Below are positions 21,185 through 28,910 of a stretch of DNA of 64,000 nt, one piece after another. Position 1 is the stretch's first letter, and the number at the start of each line of letters is the position of its first letter. The notes beneath the pieces are model-generated. The model was given only the letters and a program-made list of their open reading frames with translations, made no database searches and was not told where the DNA came from. Origin of the DNA: Enterococcus casseliflavus NBRC 100478 (GTDB lineage Bacteria > Bacillota > Bacilli > Lactobacillales > Enterococcaceae); NCBI RefSeq assembly GCF_001544095.1, contig NZ_BCPT01000008.1, positions 62,001 through 126,000 of the forward strand, given 5' to 3'. A program made the position numbers and the translations under genes.

Positions 21185-21754
21185 ATGGAAGTTGATCTAC
21201 AAATGCTGGCGATGATTTTCTTTATCAATCTCGCCTATGTTACATTGAACACACTGCGATTTTTATTGACAATGAAAGGGTATCGCGTGATTGCCCCATT
21301 AGTGAGTATGATCGAAATCACGATCTATATTTTAGGCTTATCTATGGTATTGGATCGTTTGGATAACCCACTGAATCTCTTGTTCTATGCATTAGGTTAT
21401 GCTGCAGGAGTCAGTATCGGGATCAAAATCGAAGATAAGCTGGCTCTGGGCTATACAATGGTCACAGTGATCCTACCTAGTAATACAGATGAAGAAAAGA
21501 GTTTGCCGAAGATTTTGCGACAAGAGGGCTATGGTGTGACACAAAGCTTTGGTGAAGGATTGGAAGGCCCGCGACTGATTTTAGAGATTCTTTCCCAAAG
21601 AAAAAGTGAGAAAAAGCTCTATCAAACGATCAAAGCGGTGGAAGAGCGAGCGTTTATCATCAGCTATGAACCCAAGTATATCTCGGGTGGTTTTTGGACC
21701 AAAAAAATCAGTCGTAGAGAGGCGAAGTTGAAAAAGCAAGCACCTGTTGATTGA
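21185..21754 (+). CDS. UPF0316 family membrane protein (YebE-like, DUF5698/DUF2179)
   Basis: The protein is 189 residues: three membrane segments (about 7-27, 36-56, 63-83) followed by a soluble alpha/beta domain (100-170) of the DUF2179 type. The start of the soluble part (LALGYTMVTVILPS) and the GYGVTQSFGEGLEGPR stretch are typical of UPF0316 proteins. Function is unknown; DUF2179 domains are thought to bind small ligands. ATG 21185 has AGGGGG about 8 nt upstream. The CDF transporter gene follows after 82 bp. Confidence 0.85.
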   Translation: MEVDLQMLAMIFFINLAYVTLNTLRFLLTMKGYRVIAPLVSMIEITIYILGLSMVLDRLDNPLNLLFYALGYAAGVSIGIKIEDKLALGYTMVTVILPSNTDEEKSLPKILRQEGYGVTQSFGEGLEGPRLILEILSQRKSEKKLYQTIKAVEERAFIISYEPKYISGGFWTKKISRREAKLKKQAPVD

Positions 21755-21836
21755 GGAACTAGAGGCAGCTTGATTCATTCGTGAAGAATAGTTGCATAAT
21801 AAGCAGGGAGTTTATTGATGAGAGGAAGCGTTAGGT

Positions 21837-22796
21837 GTGGAAAAGAAAGCAAATGGCATGATGGCGGTCATCGCTGCACTGATCTCAAACATTTTGGTGG
21901 CGATCAGTAAGTTTGTCGGTTATGCCTTGAGCGGTAGTGCGGCCATGCTGAATGAAAGCATTCATAGTGTCGTAGATTGCAGCAATCAGATCTTTTTATT
22001 GATCGGTGATAAACGGGCAACAAAGGGACAAAGTGAACTGCATCAGTTTGGTGAAGGTCGGGCGAAATATTTTTTCAGCACGATCGTTGCGATGATGCTC
22101 TTCTTTGGTGGGGGCGCACTAGGCGTGATGGAAGCAGTGGAAAAGCTGCTGCATCCCGCCCATGAAGTCGGCAATACCTGGTTAGTGATCGCTATCTTGA
22201 TTTTCGGGATGATCGTTGAAGGAAGTTCGTTGTGGATCGCAATCAAGGAGATCCGCGAGCTAAACGTCGAACGTCAACCAATCTATCGTTTTTTGAAAGA
22301 AAGTCGGCATAGTGAGATTTTGATCATTTTCACAGAAGACTTTTGTGCGGTGATCGGTCTGATGATCGCACTGATCGGAACGGTTTTAACAATGATTACC
22401 GGGAACGCATTTTTTGATGCCTTCAGCGGCTTATTGATTGGTCTTTTATTGATGGTAGCAGCGATCTTCTTAGCCCGCGAATTTTACAGTCTACTGATTG
22501 GGGAAAGTGTTACCAAACGTGATTTAGCGGTGATCAAACAAGCGTTTGAACGTCCCGATGTTGATCGCTTGATCGATGTGAAAACAGTCCATTTAGGGCC
22601 AGCAGAAATTTTGATTGCAGCGAAAGTCGATATTGCCGCAAAACAAGAAGAGGTCGGCTATGAGATCATTAATGATATCGAAGCCGAGATCCGACATCAA
22701 ATGGCAGATAAAAAAGTCTATATTTATATTGAAACGGATGAGTACGATCCTCACTACATGGAGAAGCGGCGCAAACTTGTGCGACCTTCCCACTGA
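21837..22796 (+). CDS. Cation diffusion facilitator family transporter
   Basis: This proton-coupled divalent-cation exporter (zinc, iron or manganese) has 319 residues and six predicted membrane segments. The metal-site residues of helix II are in ESIHSVVDCSNQ (H43 and D47). Helix V carries FTEDFCAVIG, with Glu-Asp in place of the usual His-x3-Asp pair. The C-terminal cytoplasmic domain (about 215-319) is the ferredoxin-like CDF domain. The sequence HQFGEGRAKYFFSTIVAMMLFF places it nearer the SLC30A9-like branch than FieF. The start is GTG 21837. Metal specificity is uncertain. Confidence 0.9.
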   Translation: MEKKANGMMAVIAALISNILVAISKFVGYALSGSAAMLNESIHSVVDCSNQIFLLIGDKRATKGQSELHQFGEGRAKYFFSTIVAMMLFFGGGALGVMEAVEKLLHPAHEVGNTWLVIAILIFGMIVEGSSLWIAIKEIRELNVERQPIYRFLKESRHSEILIIFTEDFCAVIGLMIALIGTVLTMITGNAFFDAFSGLLIGLLLMVAAIFLAREFYSLLIGESVTKRDLAVIKQAFERPDVDRLIDVKTVHLGPAEILIAAKVDIAAKQEEVGYEIINDIEAEIRHQMADKKVYIYIETDEYDPHYMEKRRKLVRPSH

Positions 22797-22802
22797 TTTA
22801 GC

Positions 22803-22831
22803 TAGAATAAAGCTGTTTTTTTTGATACAAT
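22803..22831 (+). promoter_or_regulatory. Candidate efp promoter
   Basis: TACAAT (22826-22831) with an extended TG-A lies 40 bp before efp; the -35 hexamer (TAGAAT, 22803-22808) is poor. Confidence 0.45.
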
Positions 22832-22870
22832 AGACAAGGATTATCACATAGTGAAGGAGATTTCAAAATT

Positions 22871-23431
22871 ATGATCAATGCAAGTGACTTAAGAGCTGGA
22901 ATGACGTTTGTTCAAGACGGCAAACTTATCAAAGTATTAGATGCCAGCCACCACAAACCAGGTAAAGGAAATACGGTTATGCGTATGAAATTACGTGACG
23001 TTCGGACTGGTTCGACTTACGATACAACCTTCCGTCCAGAAGAAAAATTTGAAAAAGCGCATATCGATACGAAAGCTGTACAATACCTATATACAATGGA
23101 CGATACCGCATTCTTTATGGATCTGGAAACCTATGAACAATATGAAATTCCAGTTGAAGTGGTTGAAGAAGAAATGAAGTTCATTCTAGAAAACATGGAA
23201 GTAAAAATCCAATTCTTCGGCAGCGAAGTGATTGGCGTGCAATTACCTTCAAGCGTAATCTTGAAAGTTGTTGAAACACAGCCATCGATCAAAGGGGCAA
23301 CTGTGACTGGTTCTGGTAAGCCAGCAACGATGGAAACGGGCTTAGTTGTCAATGTTCCTGACTTTGTTGAAGAAGGCGAAATGCTAGAAATCAATACAGC
23401 TGAAGGTACCTATTTAAAACGTGCAAAATAG
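22871..23431 (+). CDS. efp: Elongation factor P
   Basis: EF-P relieves ribosomes stalled at polyproline. The 186-residue protein has the KOW-like N domain and two OB domains. The tip loop HHKPGKGN places K32 at the usual modified position; in Bacillus this lysine is 5-aminopentanolylated. The C-terminal signature region ([30 protein letters not shown]) is typical. ATG 22871 follows GAAGGAGA. It is monocistronic with its own terminator. Confidence 0.98.
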   Translation: MINASDLRAGMTFVQDGKLIKVLDASHHKPGKGNTVMRMKLRDVRTGSTYDTTFRPEEKFEKAHIDTKAVQYLYTMDDTAFFMDLETYEQYEIPVEVVEEEMKFILENMEVKIQFFGSEVIGVQLPSSVILKVVETQPSIKGATVTGSGKPATMETGLVVNVPDFVEEGEMLEINTAEGTYLKRAK

Positions 23432-23432
23432 C

Positions 23433-23462
23433 AAAAAACCGCGACTTGTTCGCGGTTTTTTC
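23433..23462 (+). terminator. Terminator after efp
   Basis: A 12-bp stem (23433-23444 / 23450-23461) with a 5-nt loop has A-rich and T-rich arms, so it is likely bidirectional; the next gene is convergent. Confidence 0.9.
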
Positions 23463-23489
23463 TTTGCTCTTGTTGTGTTCAGAAGTGGC

Positions 23490-24710
23490 TCATTGTCCCA
23501 TTGCCGATGTTTTTTGTAAAGGATAGATACTATAAGGTTTACTGATAAAGTAGGCGACGGAGCAGACGATCACAAAGAAGGGTAGATTTTGAAAGCCAAA
23601 GACTTCTCCACCAATAAAGATCGGTGCAAATAAGGTGCTAGTGGCGCTGCCAAAAACACTGGCATAGCCTAGTGCTGCTACCAGTTCGATAGGCAGTCCG
23701 AACAGTGGCGCCAACACGACCCCCAAAGAAGAGCCAATCGCAAACAAAGGGGTGACTTCTCCACCCAAAAAACCAATGCTGATGGTCAATACGGTCAACA
23801 CCAACTTAAGCAGCCAATCATAAGAATAGATCGGTTGATTCGTGAAACTCGCGCTGATCAAATTTGTTCCTAAGCCTGAATAACGCCCTTGATACAACAA
23901 AACAAAAAGCAAGACTAACGCCAATGCGCCAATCCCAATACGCCACAGTGGATTCGGGAAGCGCCGCTTCATGATGCGTTTCATCGTTTCTAAACAGCCC
24001 GCAAAGCTACCGCCAACCATACCAAAAATCAACCCAATCACAAGTAATTTCAGAAAAACAGGTATCGTCAAATCGACGGATTGAGGCAACATAAGACTAA
24101 ATTTTTCTAAGCCTAACCATTGAGAAGTCGTACTAGCAGTGAAAGCAGCCAGCAAAGCAGGTAAGAGGGCATGATGACTGAATTTACCGATGACAAGCAC
24201 TTCCAATGCAAAGAACGTCGCAGCGATGGGGGTTTCAAATAAACCAGCAAATCCCGCAGCCATCCCAATCATGATCAGGGTGCTGGCGTACTTTTCTATT
24301 CGCAGCCATTTTCCTAAACGATTGGCGATGGTGGCACCTAACTGAACCGCAACTCCTTCTCTGCCGGCGCTTCCTCCAAATAAATGCGTCAGCCAGGTTC
24401 CCACCATTACAAAAGGAATCAAACGCAGCGGAATATCTTTTTCTTCTTCCTGCCCGACTAAAAACACTAAGTTCATTCCTTGAGGACTCCGATCGCCATA
24501 CTTTTGGAAAAGGTAAGTAAAGCAAATACCGATAATTGGTAAGAAGAGAATCAATGGCAAAAAATGACTTTCACGAAAGGCACTTAAGAACAGCAAAATT
24601 TTACCAAAGAAAGTGTCAACGGCTCCAGCAAGCACCCCAATCACCAGACTGAGCAAACCTAATGTAGTCAGTTCAAAATACGTTGTTTTTTGTTTCTTCA
24701 TTTCTATCAC
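23490..24710 (-). CDS. CLC-F type fluoride/proton antiporter
   Basis: This CLC-family membrane protein (406 residues, about ten hydrophobic segments) exports fluoride. CLC-F marks are Met79 in QGMN at the selectivity-filter position where chloride CLCs have GSGIP, GREGV with gating Glu118 instead of GREGP, and Tyr396. These match the residue numbers I recall for the characterised Enterococcus casseliflavus CLC-Eca, so I keep the GTG start at 24710 (ATG at 24701 has better ribosome-binding-site spacing and would lose three residues). A probable fluoride riboswitch in the leader supports the substrate. The 3' end faces efp. Confidence 0.93.
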   Translation of the reverse strand: MIEMKKQKTTYFELTTLGLLSLVIGVLAGAVDTFFGKILLFLSAFRESHFLPLILFLPIIGICFTYLFQKYGDRSPQGMNLVFLVGQEEEKDIPLRLIPFVMVGTWLTHLFGGSAGREGVAVQLGATIANRLGKWLRIEKYASTLIMIGMAAGFAGLFETPIAATFFALEVLVIGKFSHHALLPALLAAFTASTTSQWLGLEKFSLMLPQSVDLTIPVFLKLLVIGLIFGMVGGSFAGCLETMKRIMKRRFPNPLWRIGIGALALVLLFVLLYQGRYSGLGTNLISASFTNQPIYSYDWLLKLVLTVLTISIGFLGGEVTPLFAIGSSLGVVLAPLFGLPIELVAALGYASVFGSATSTLFAPIFIGGEVFGFQNLPFFVIVCSVAYFISKPYSIYPLQKTSAMGQ

Positions 24711-24766
24711 GATCCTTTAAAAAATATAGGAATAATGCTCTTGCAACTATGACGAACGAGTGAAAA

Positions 24767-24808
24767 TAAAAAATGACTACTACACACTAAAAAAGTGGTA
24801 GAAGTCAT
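24767..24808 (-). terminator. Expression-platform terminator of the fluoride riboswitch
   Basis: On the minus strand a stem with one arm at 24795-24808 and the other at 24774-24788 runs into TTTTTT (24768-24773). The upstream arm includes the conserved ATGACTTCTACC stretch of the aptamer, so folding of the aptamer and of the terminator are mutually exclusive. Confidence 0.75.
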
Positions 24809-24860
24809 TAGCAAAATTGCGGTTTCAGTAAGAACTGAGGGAGACATTCATTCCCTATTA
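24797..24860 (-). ncRNA. Fluoride riboswitch (crcB motif) aptamer
   Basis: Read on the minus strand, GGGAATGAATGTCTCCC (24839-24855) forms P1 with the conserved AUG bulge. AACCGC follows after a small CAGT/ACTG hairpin, and then GCTAATGACTTCTACC (24797-24812). Order and sequence match the crcB-motif consensus as I know it. It lies between a strong promoter and a CLC-F gene, a classic regulon member. A terminator hairpin overlaps its 3' side, suggesting that fluoride binding permits readthrough. Confidence 0.85.
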
Positions 24861-24868
24861 GCATCAAT

Positions 24869-24897
24869 ATTATCTGATAAAACCCTCGTTTTGTCAA
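24869..24897 (-). promoter_or_regulatory. Promoter of the riboswitch-CLC-F transcript
   Basis: On the minus strand TTGACA (24892-24897), a 17-bp spacer and GATAAT (24869-24874) form a near-consensus sigma-A promoter about 10 bp upstream of the aptamer. Confidence 0.85.
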
Positions 24898-24932
24898 TGG
24901 ATGCTGGTCGCGAAAAGCAGTCCATCTAATAC

Positions 24933-24961
24933 TTATCTTTTATACATACTTATGGTAAAAT
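24933..24961 (+). promoter_or_regulatory. Candidate promoter for the 230-residue membrane protein
   Basis: TTATCT (24933-24938), 17 bp, then TAAAAT (24956-24961) with an extended TG-G. It is divergent from the riboswitch promoter, 36 bp away. Confidence 0.5.
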
Positions 24962-25006
24962 TAATTTCATAAGAATTTACATGTGAATTGAGCGTCGGAA
25001 GAGTCA

Positions 25007-25111
25007 ATGGCAAGAAAAGGGATGAAAGGACGATCCTTCTACTGGTTGACCAAGGGAAAAACAGTAGGTAGTGAGGAATCGAAGGGGAAGAAAGAATGGT
25101 TGCATTTATGA
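25007..25111 (+). CDS. Possible small basic protein, 34 residues
   Basis: ATG 25007 is preceded by GGAAGAG and opens a 34-codon frame (MARKGMKGRSFYWLTKGK..., ending WLHL) with many Lys, Arg and Gly residues. Its stop overlaps the start of the following membrane-protein gene by 16 nt, as in translational coupling. No homologue is known to me. It may be chance; the downstream promoter position is compatible with expression. Confidence 0.25.
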   Translation: MARKGMKGRSFYWLTKGKTVGSEESKGKKEWLHL

Positions 25112-25788
25112 CGATCGAAAAATGGCTGCAAAGTGAGCGTTTTTATTACGTGATCCTACCAATTCTCATGGTGGTTGGTCTAATTGCGTTATTAGGGTTC
25201 CTGATGGTTTTGCTTTATCGAGAAAACCGCAACCCAAAAGTGACGCTATTGCTTGGCGGCATAGTCGTTGCGTGTCTGCTAGGCTTTTTTATTGGAGATC
25301 AAGTGTATGGTGAATTCAAAACGTATAATGCGCTGATCACACCGAATATCCGTGACCGCGAAAAAATGTTTTTAGGCTATAAATATTACGAATCTGATAC
25401 TACAGCAGTTTATCAGCGCATCCAAAGCAATGAAGCGATTGAAACTTTAGGGATCTATCAAGCAGTACCAGTGGAACGGGCGATTGAATTTCTTGGATCT
25501 GCTCATAACTCCGTATATTTTAAAATGGGCGCCCAGGTTTACTATGCTCGCTATCAACCGACATTTGTGGAAGAGGAAACAACCGCTAAACTGCAGGGGG
25601 TTCAATACCATTTGACTGATCCTTCCTTTGAAACGATCGGCTTCTATTCCGAAACCAACAACTATTTGACGGCAATTACGATTCCAAATACTCAAGAAAC
25701 CCTCGAATATCAATCCGTCGATTCTGTGATCCCGCAAGAATTTGGGAAAAGTCAAACCCAATGGGCGTTACCGAATAGGAATGAATAA
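25096..25788 (+). CDS. Membrane protein of unknown function, 230 residues
   Basis: Two N-terminal membrane segments (about residues 18-41 and 49-68) are followed by an outward or cytoplasmic domain of about 160 residues with many Tyr, Thr and Gln residues and predicted beta structure. I recognise no family. ATG 25096 lies about 6 nt after GGGGAAG. A nested-stem terminator follows. Confidence 0.7.
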   Translation: MVAFMTIEKWLQSERFYYVILPILMVVGLIALLGFLMVLLYRENRNPKVTLLLGGIVVACLLGFFIGDQVYGEFKTYNALITPNIRDREKMFLGYKYYESDTTAVYQRIQSNEAIETLGIYQAVPVERAIEFLGSAHNSVYFKMGAQVYYARYQPTFVEEETTAKLQGVQYHLTDPSFETIGFYSETNNYLTAITIPNTQETLEYQSVDSVIPQEFGKSQTQWALPNRNE

Positions 25789-25798
25789 CCATAAAAGA

Positions 25799-25866
25799 AA
25801 ACTACCTAAGTAACGAAAGAAAGTTCTCTCAAGAGGGAATCTTCCGTGCGCAGGTAGTTTTTTTGT
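25799..25866 (+). terminator. Terminator after the 230-residue membrane protein gene
   Basis: An outer 9-bp stem (25799-25807 / 25852-25860) encloses a region with a smaller hairpin and continues into seven or more T residues. The following gene is convergent. Confidence 0.75.
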
Positions 25867-25874
25867 ATGCTTAG

Positions 25875-26153
25875 TCAGATAACATTGCTTTTCCTATGAC
25901 TGATTAGGTAGTCCTCTTTCTTTTTGCGAGACAATTTTTTGAAGGCGGCTTCTGCTTGAGTGGCTTCACTGCGAGTGGAAAAGCTTTCTGCATGAATCAT
26001 TTGCAAAGGTCTGCGACTAGCAGGACGGGTATATTTTGCCCCAATCCCTTTGTTGTGCTCTAATAAGCGGCGACTCAAATCAGTGGTATAACCACCGTAG
26101 AAGGACTGATCGTTGCAACGCAAGACATAAAAATAATGATTCTCAGCAGCCAT
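25875..26153 (-). CDS. GIY-YIG nuclease superfamily protein (UPF0213, YazA-like)
   Basis: This 92-residue single-domain protein has the GIY-YIG core YFYVLRCNDQSFYGGYT, a conserved Arg (TTDLSRRLLEHN) and the downstream Glu (ATQAEAAFKKLSR). The family may cleave DNA structures, but the role of UPF0213 proteins is not settled. Its ATG overlaps the end of trmN6 by 11 nt, the same arrangement as yabB-yazA in Bacillus. Confidence 0.92.
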   Translation of the reverse strand: MAAENHYFYVLRCNDQSFYGGYTTDLSRRLLEHNKGIGAKYTRPASRRPLQMIHAESFSTRSEATQAEAAFKKLSRKKKEDYLISHRKSNVI

Positions 26154-26877
26154 AGAGCATCGCCTTCACTTCTGAACTATAGGCACCTGTTTCATCATAG
26201 GTAATGAGAGGGGAATCAATTTTAAAGCCATCCGCCTTACCATCCTTGATTCCTTCAATCAATAAAATATTTGCCTCTTTGCCTACTTTCGGATAGACGA
26301 AGCGGACGCGTTTTGGGGCGATTCGATGGGCACGCATATGGTCCAAAATATCGAGAAAGCGATCCGGTCGATGAACCATCGCAAACCGTCCGTTCATTTT
26401 TAACGCTTTACTGGCGGTTTGGATCACTTCATCTAAATTTGTGGTGATCTCGTGACGGGCGATCGCTAAATAGGGATTCGGGTTTTTGATCGCCGTCGGT
26501 ACATTTTTAAAATAAGGCGGATTGCAGACCAAAAGATCGACGGAATCAGGTTTGATTTTTTGAAAGAGGTTCTTCAAGTCCATAGGATAGACCGTCAGCT
26601 GGTCTTGCAAGTCGTTTAATTCGATACTGCGTTGCGCCATATCCGCTAGACGTTCCTGCAATTCGACCTGATAAATATGAGCGGTCGTTTTTCTGCTGAT
26701 AAATAAACCGACTGCACCATTCCCTGCACAAAGGTCAACGACCACACCTCTTTTTGGCACTCTAGCGTAATTGGCTAATAAGACAGCATCTAATGAAAAA
26801 GAAAAAACTTCGGAACTTTGAATGATCTTGATGTCATCGGCATACAATTGGTCGATGCGTTCGTTCGGTTGCAACAT
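26143..26877 (-). CDS. trmN6: tRNA1(Val) (adenine(37)-N6)-methyltransferase
   Basis: This class I SAM-dependent methyltransferase (YabB/TrmN6) has 244 residues. Motif I is VVDLCAGNGAVGLF and the catalytic NPPY motif is LLVCNPPYFKN. It methylates adenine 37 of a valine tRNA in the E. coli homologue. ATG 26877 is preceded by AGGAGT on the minus strand. It is cotranscribed with the GIY-YIG gene. Confidence 0.92.
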   Translation of the reverse strand: MLQPNERIDQLYADDIKIIQSSEVFSFSLDAVLLANYARVPKRGVVVDLCAGNGAVGLFISRKTTAHIYQVELQERLADMAQRSIELNDLQDQLTVYPMDLKNLFQKIKPDSVDLLVCNPPYFKNVPTAIKNPNPYLAIARHEITTNLDEVIQTASKALKMNGRFAMVHRPDRFLDILDHMRAHRIAPKRVRFVYPKVGKEANILLIEGIKDGKADGFKIDSPLITYDETGAYSSEVKAMLYGC

Positions 26878-26911
26878 GAAGCATACTCCTGTTCTAAATT
26901 CATTTCAATGT

Positions 26912-26939
26912 ATTATACTACGATTAAGAATAATGGGAA
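26912..26939 (-). promoter_or_regulatory. Promoter of trmN6
   Basis: On the minus strand TATAAT (26912-26917) is a perfect -10, with TTCCCA (26934-26939) at 16 bp spacing as a weak -35. Confidence 0.5.
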
Positions 26940-26953
26940 ACGCTAAAAAATGC

Positions 26954-26982
26954 TTGTCATTTAAACCGTTTTTTTGCATACT
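26954..26982 (+). promoter_or_regulatory. Promoter of the plsC-like gene
   Basis: TTGTCA (26954-26959), 17 bp, then CATACT (26977-26982). The start codon is 33 bp downstream. Confidence 0.65.
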
Positions 26983-27014
26983 TGAATAGGAGAGAAATAG
27001 AAAGGAAAATGAGT

Positions 27015-27650
27015 ATGTTTTTTCGCTTTATGCGCGGTGTGGTTCGCGTAGTATTATTTTTGATCAACGGCAATGCTCGTTATCAAAACAAAGAGGTTTT
27101 ACCTAAAAATGAAAACTATATTTTAGTGGCTCCTCACCGAACCTGGTGGGATCCATTGTACCTAGCAGTGGCTGCTCGGCCAAAGAAATTTAGTTTTATG
27201 GCGAAAGAAGAGCTGTTCAAAAACCCGATTTTACGGTTCATTTTGATTCATGCCAATGCTTTTCCAGTCAAACGGGACAAACCAGGACCGAGTGCGGTAA
27301 AGACGCCAGTCAAAATTTTGAAGGAAACCGATCTTAGCTTGATCATGTTTCCAAGTGGTACGAGACACGCAACGGCTTTAAAAGGCGGCATGGCGTTGAT
27401 CGCAAAAATGGCTAAGGTCAAGATCGTTCCCTCTGTTTATCAAGGACCGCTGACATTAAAGGATTTATTTAAACGCAAGCGAGTAACCGTCCGCTTTGGG
27501 GAGCCAATCGATATCAGTGACATCAAAAAGATGGACAAAGAGGGCTTGGCGGAAGTCGAACGGCGCATCCAGGGTGCATTTGACACACTGGATCAAGCGA
27601 TTGATCCGTCATTTGTTTATCAAATCGATGAGTCCAAAAGAGAAGATTAA
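27015..27650 (+). CDS. plsC: 1-acyl-sn-glycerol-3-phosphate acyltransferase family protein
   Basis: PlsC-type enzymes acylate lysophosphatidic acid in phospholipid synthesis at the membrane. The HX4D catalytic motif is HRTWWDP. The substrate motif is FPSGTR in place of the common FPEGTR. The glycerol-3-phosphate-binding KRD and VPS/VYQG blocks follow. The 211-residue protein has an N-terminal hydrophobic stretch. ATG 27015 lies 8 nt after AAAGGA; ATG 27009 is too close. The Glu-to-Ser change in the FPEGTR block makes the exact substrate less certain. Confidence 0.88.
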   Translation: MFFRFMRGVVRVVLFLINGNARYQNKEVLPKNENYILVAPHRTWWDPLYLAVAARPKKFSFMAKEELFKNPILRFILIHANAFPVKRDKPGPSAVKTPVKILKETDLSLIMFPSGTRHATALKGGMALIAKMAKVKIVPSVYQGPLTLKDLFKRKRVTVRFGEPIDISDIKKMDKEGLAEVERRIQGAFDTLDQAIDPSFVYQIDESKRED

Positions 27651-27658
27651 TACCTAAG

Positions 27659-27696
27659 AAAAGCCGCTGATCCTTTTGTGATCAGCGGCTTTTTTC
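27659..27696. terminator. Bidirectional terminator between plsC and mupG
   Basis: A 14-bp perfect stem (27659-27672 / 27680-27693) with a 7-nt loop has A and T tracts on both sides and serves two convergent genes. Confidence 0.93.
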
Positions 27697-27703
27697 TAAA
27701 GAG

Positions 27704-28795
27704 TTAATCCAATAATTCGAAAGCAAATTTGGTCCATGGTTTCAAATATTCCAACAAAGGCAACTCCTCTTTGGGGATAGTGCCGACTTTGTTTTTTCGC
27801 ACGTCTTGGTGAGGGGTCAAAACGATCTGCAATTCGTTTTTGTACTGACCAAAGGTATCATTGCCGATAACGATGTCCCCGTAAGCAAACGGTTCTTGGT
27901 TTGTATGAGGGAGGTTTTCGACGGGACGGTACTTCACCCGTGACTGTGTGGAACGAGCAACTAACGCATTACTATCACCGCGACGAAAATGATTGGTTTC
28001 AGCTAATATCCTCCGTTCGATTTCGCTGGCTTCTGCTTCTACGGAAACGCCAAATGTCAGTTTGTAGCGATCGATCGCCGCCAGAGCTTTCAGTTCTGCA
28101 TCCGACGCATAGGCATTGCCAATAATCACCGTATCGATCAACCCAGAAGCAAAAAGCAGCTTCCCTTGCAGCGCCAATGGTAAATCTCGACAAGATTCTA
28201 AGGTCGGTAAGCCATCATTGACTTCCCAAGGGCCAATTTTGGCTGATTGACTAGTGATGAAGGCGGCTGTTTTCAACCCATATTTTTTAAAACGTTGACT
28301 GCAGCTGCGGAAAAAAGCCTCCGTTAAGCCTGTGCCTCGTTGGGGGTAAAAATTGTGGCAGCCATATAAAAAAGGTTCATTTGCTTGATAAGAAAGGATA
28401 TTTTCTAAATAGTTCACATCATTACTCATATTCAATTCAATCGCCAAGCCAAATGGATTAAAGGTCAGCTGGGCTTCTTTATTGCCATCAAATCCTTGAT
28501 CCAAGCGGATACCGTCCGCACCTAATTCTGCAAAGAAGCTCAGATCGTCATAAGAGATCGCCAAATCACTAAAAACAGCTGGCGAAATATCTAATATCGT
28601 TTCAAAGCCAAGGTTCTTGGCAAACCCGATAATCGAAGAGAATTTTTTTCTGACGGGCTCTTTGCCTTCACTGACTTCCAGCATACTCATAAATAAGCGC
28701 GAATAACCAAGGGCAGCAGCTTTTTTTAAATAGTCTTGATCCAGTAAAGGATCGCTATGGTCGGGGTAAATCGAAAGGCCAATTTCTCGTTTCAA
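27704..28795 (-). CDS. mupG: 6-phospho-N-acetylmuramidase (MupG, DUF871 family)
   Basis: DUF871 proteins related to Staphylococcus aureus MupG hydrolyse MurNAc-6-phosphate-GlcNAc during peptidoglycan recycling. The 363-residue protein has an N-terminal TIM barrel (GLSIYPDHSDPLLDQDYLKKAAALGYSRLF; GADGIRLDQGFDG; LYGCHNFYPQRGTGL) and a C-terminal beta-barrel domain from about residue 245. The start is TTG 28795 with AGAAGGA upstream on the minus strand. It is the last gene of the anmK-EIIC-mupG set. The link to muropeptides rests on family plus neighbours. Confidence 0.9.
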   Translation of the reverse strand: MKREIGLSIYPDHSDPLLDQDYLKKAAALGYSRLFMSMLEVSEGKEPVRKKFSSIIGFAKNLGFETILDISPAVFSDLAISYDDLSFFAELGADGIRLDQGFDGNKEAQLTFNPFGLAIELNMSNDVNYLENILSYQANEPFLYGCHNFYPQRGTGLTEAFFRSCSQRFKKYGLKTAAFITSQSAKIGPWEVNDGLPTLESCRDLPLALQGKLLFASGLIDTVIIGNAYASDAELKALAAIDRYKLTFGVSVEAEASEIERRILAETNHFRRGDSNALVARSTQSRVKYRPVENLPHTNQEPFAYGDIVIGNDTFGQYKNELQIVLTPHQDVRKNKVGTIPKEELPLLEYLKPWTKFAFELLD

Positions 28796-28812
28796 TGGTT
28801 TTCCTTCTTTCT

Positions 28813-28894
28813 AAAAAACCGCACGAAGCACCTCTTGGCATTGAAAAAGCTGCTGAGGAAGGCTTCTTCTGTTGTCTTGATGGGTACTTCGTAC
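28813..28894 (-). terminator. Long-loop stem and T-run between EIIC and mupG
   Basis: On the minus strand a 12-bp stem containing two G-U pairs (28883-28894 with 28821-28832) is followed by GG and TTTTTT. The 50-nt loop may fold further. It should attenuate transcription into mupG. Confidence 0.6.
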
Positions 28895-28910
28895 GACCAT
28901 TATTTACACA

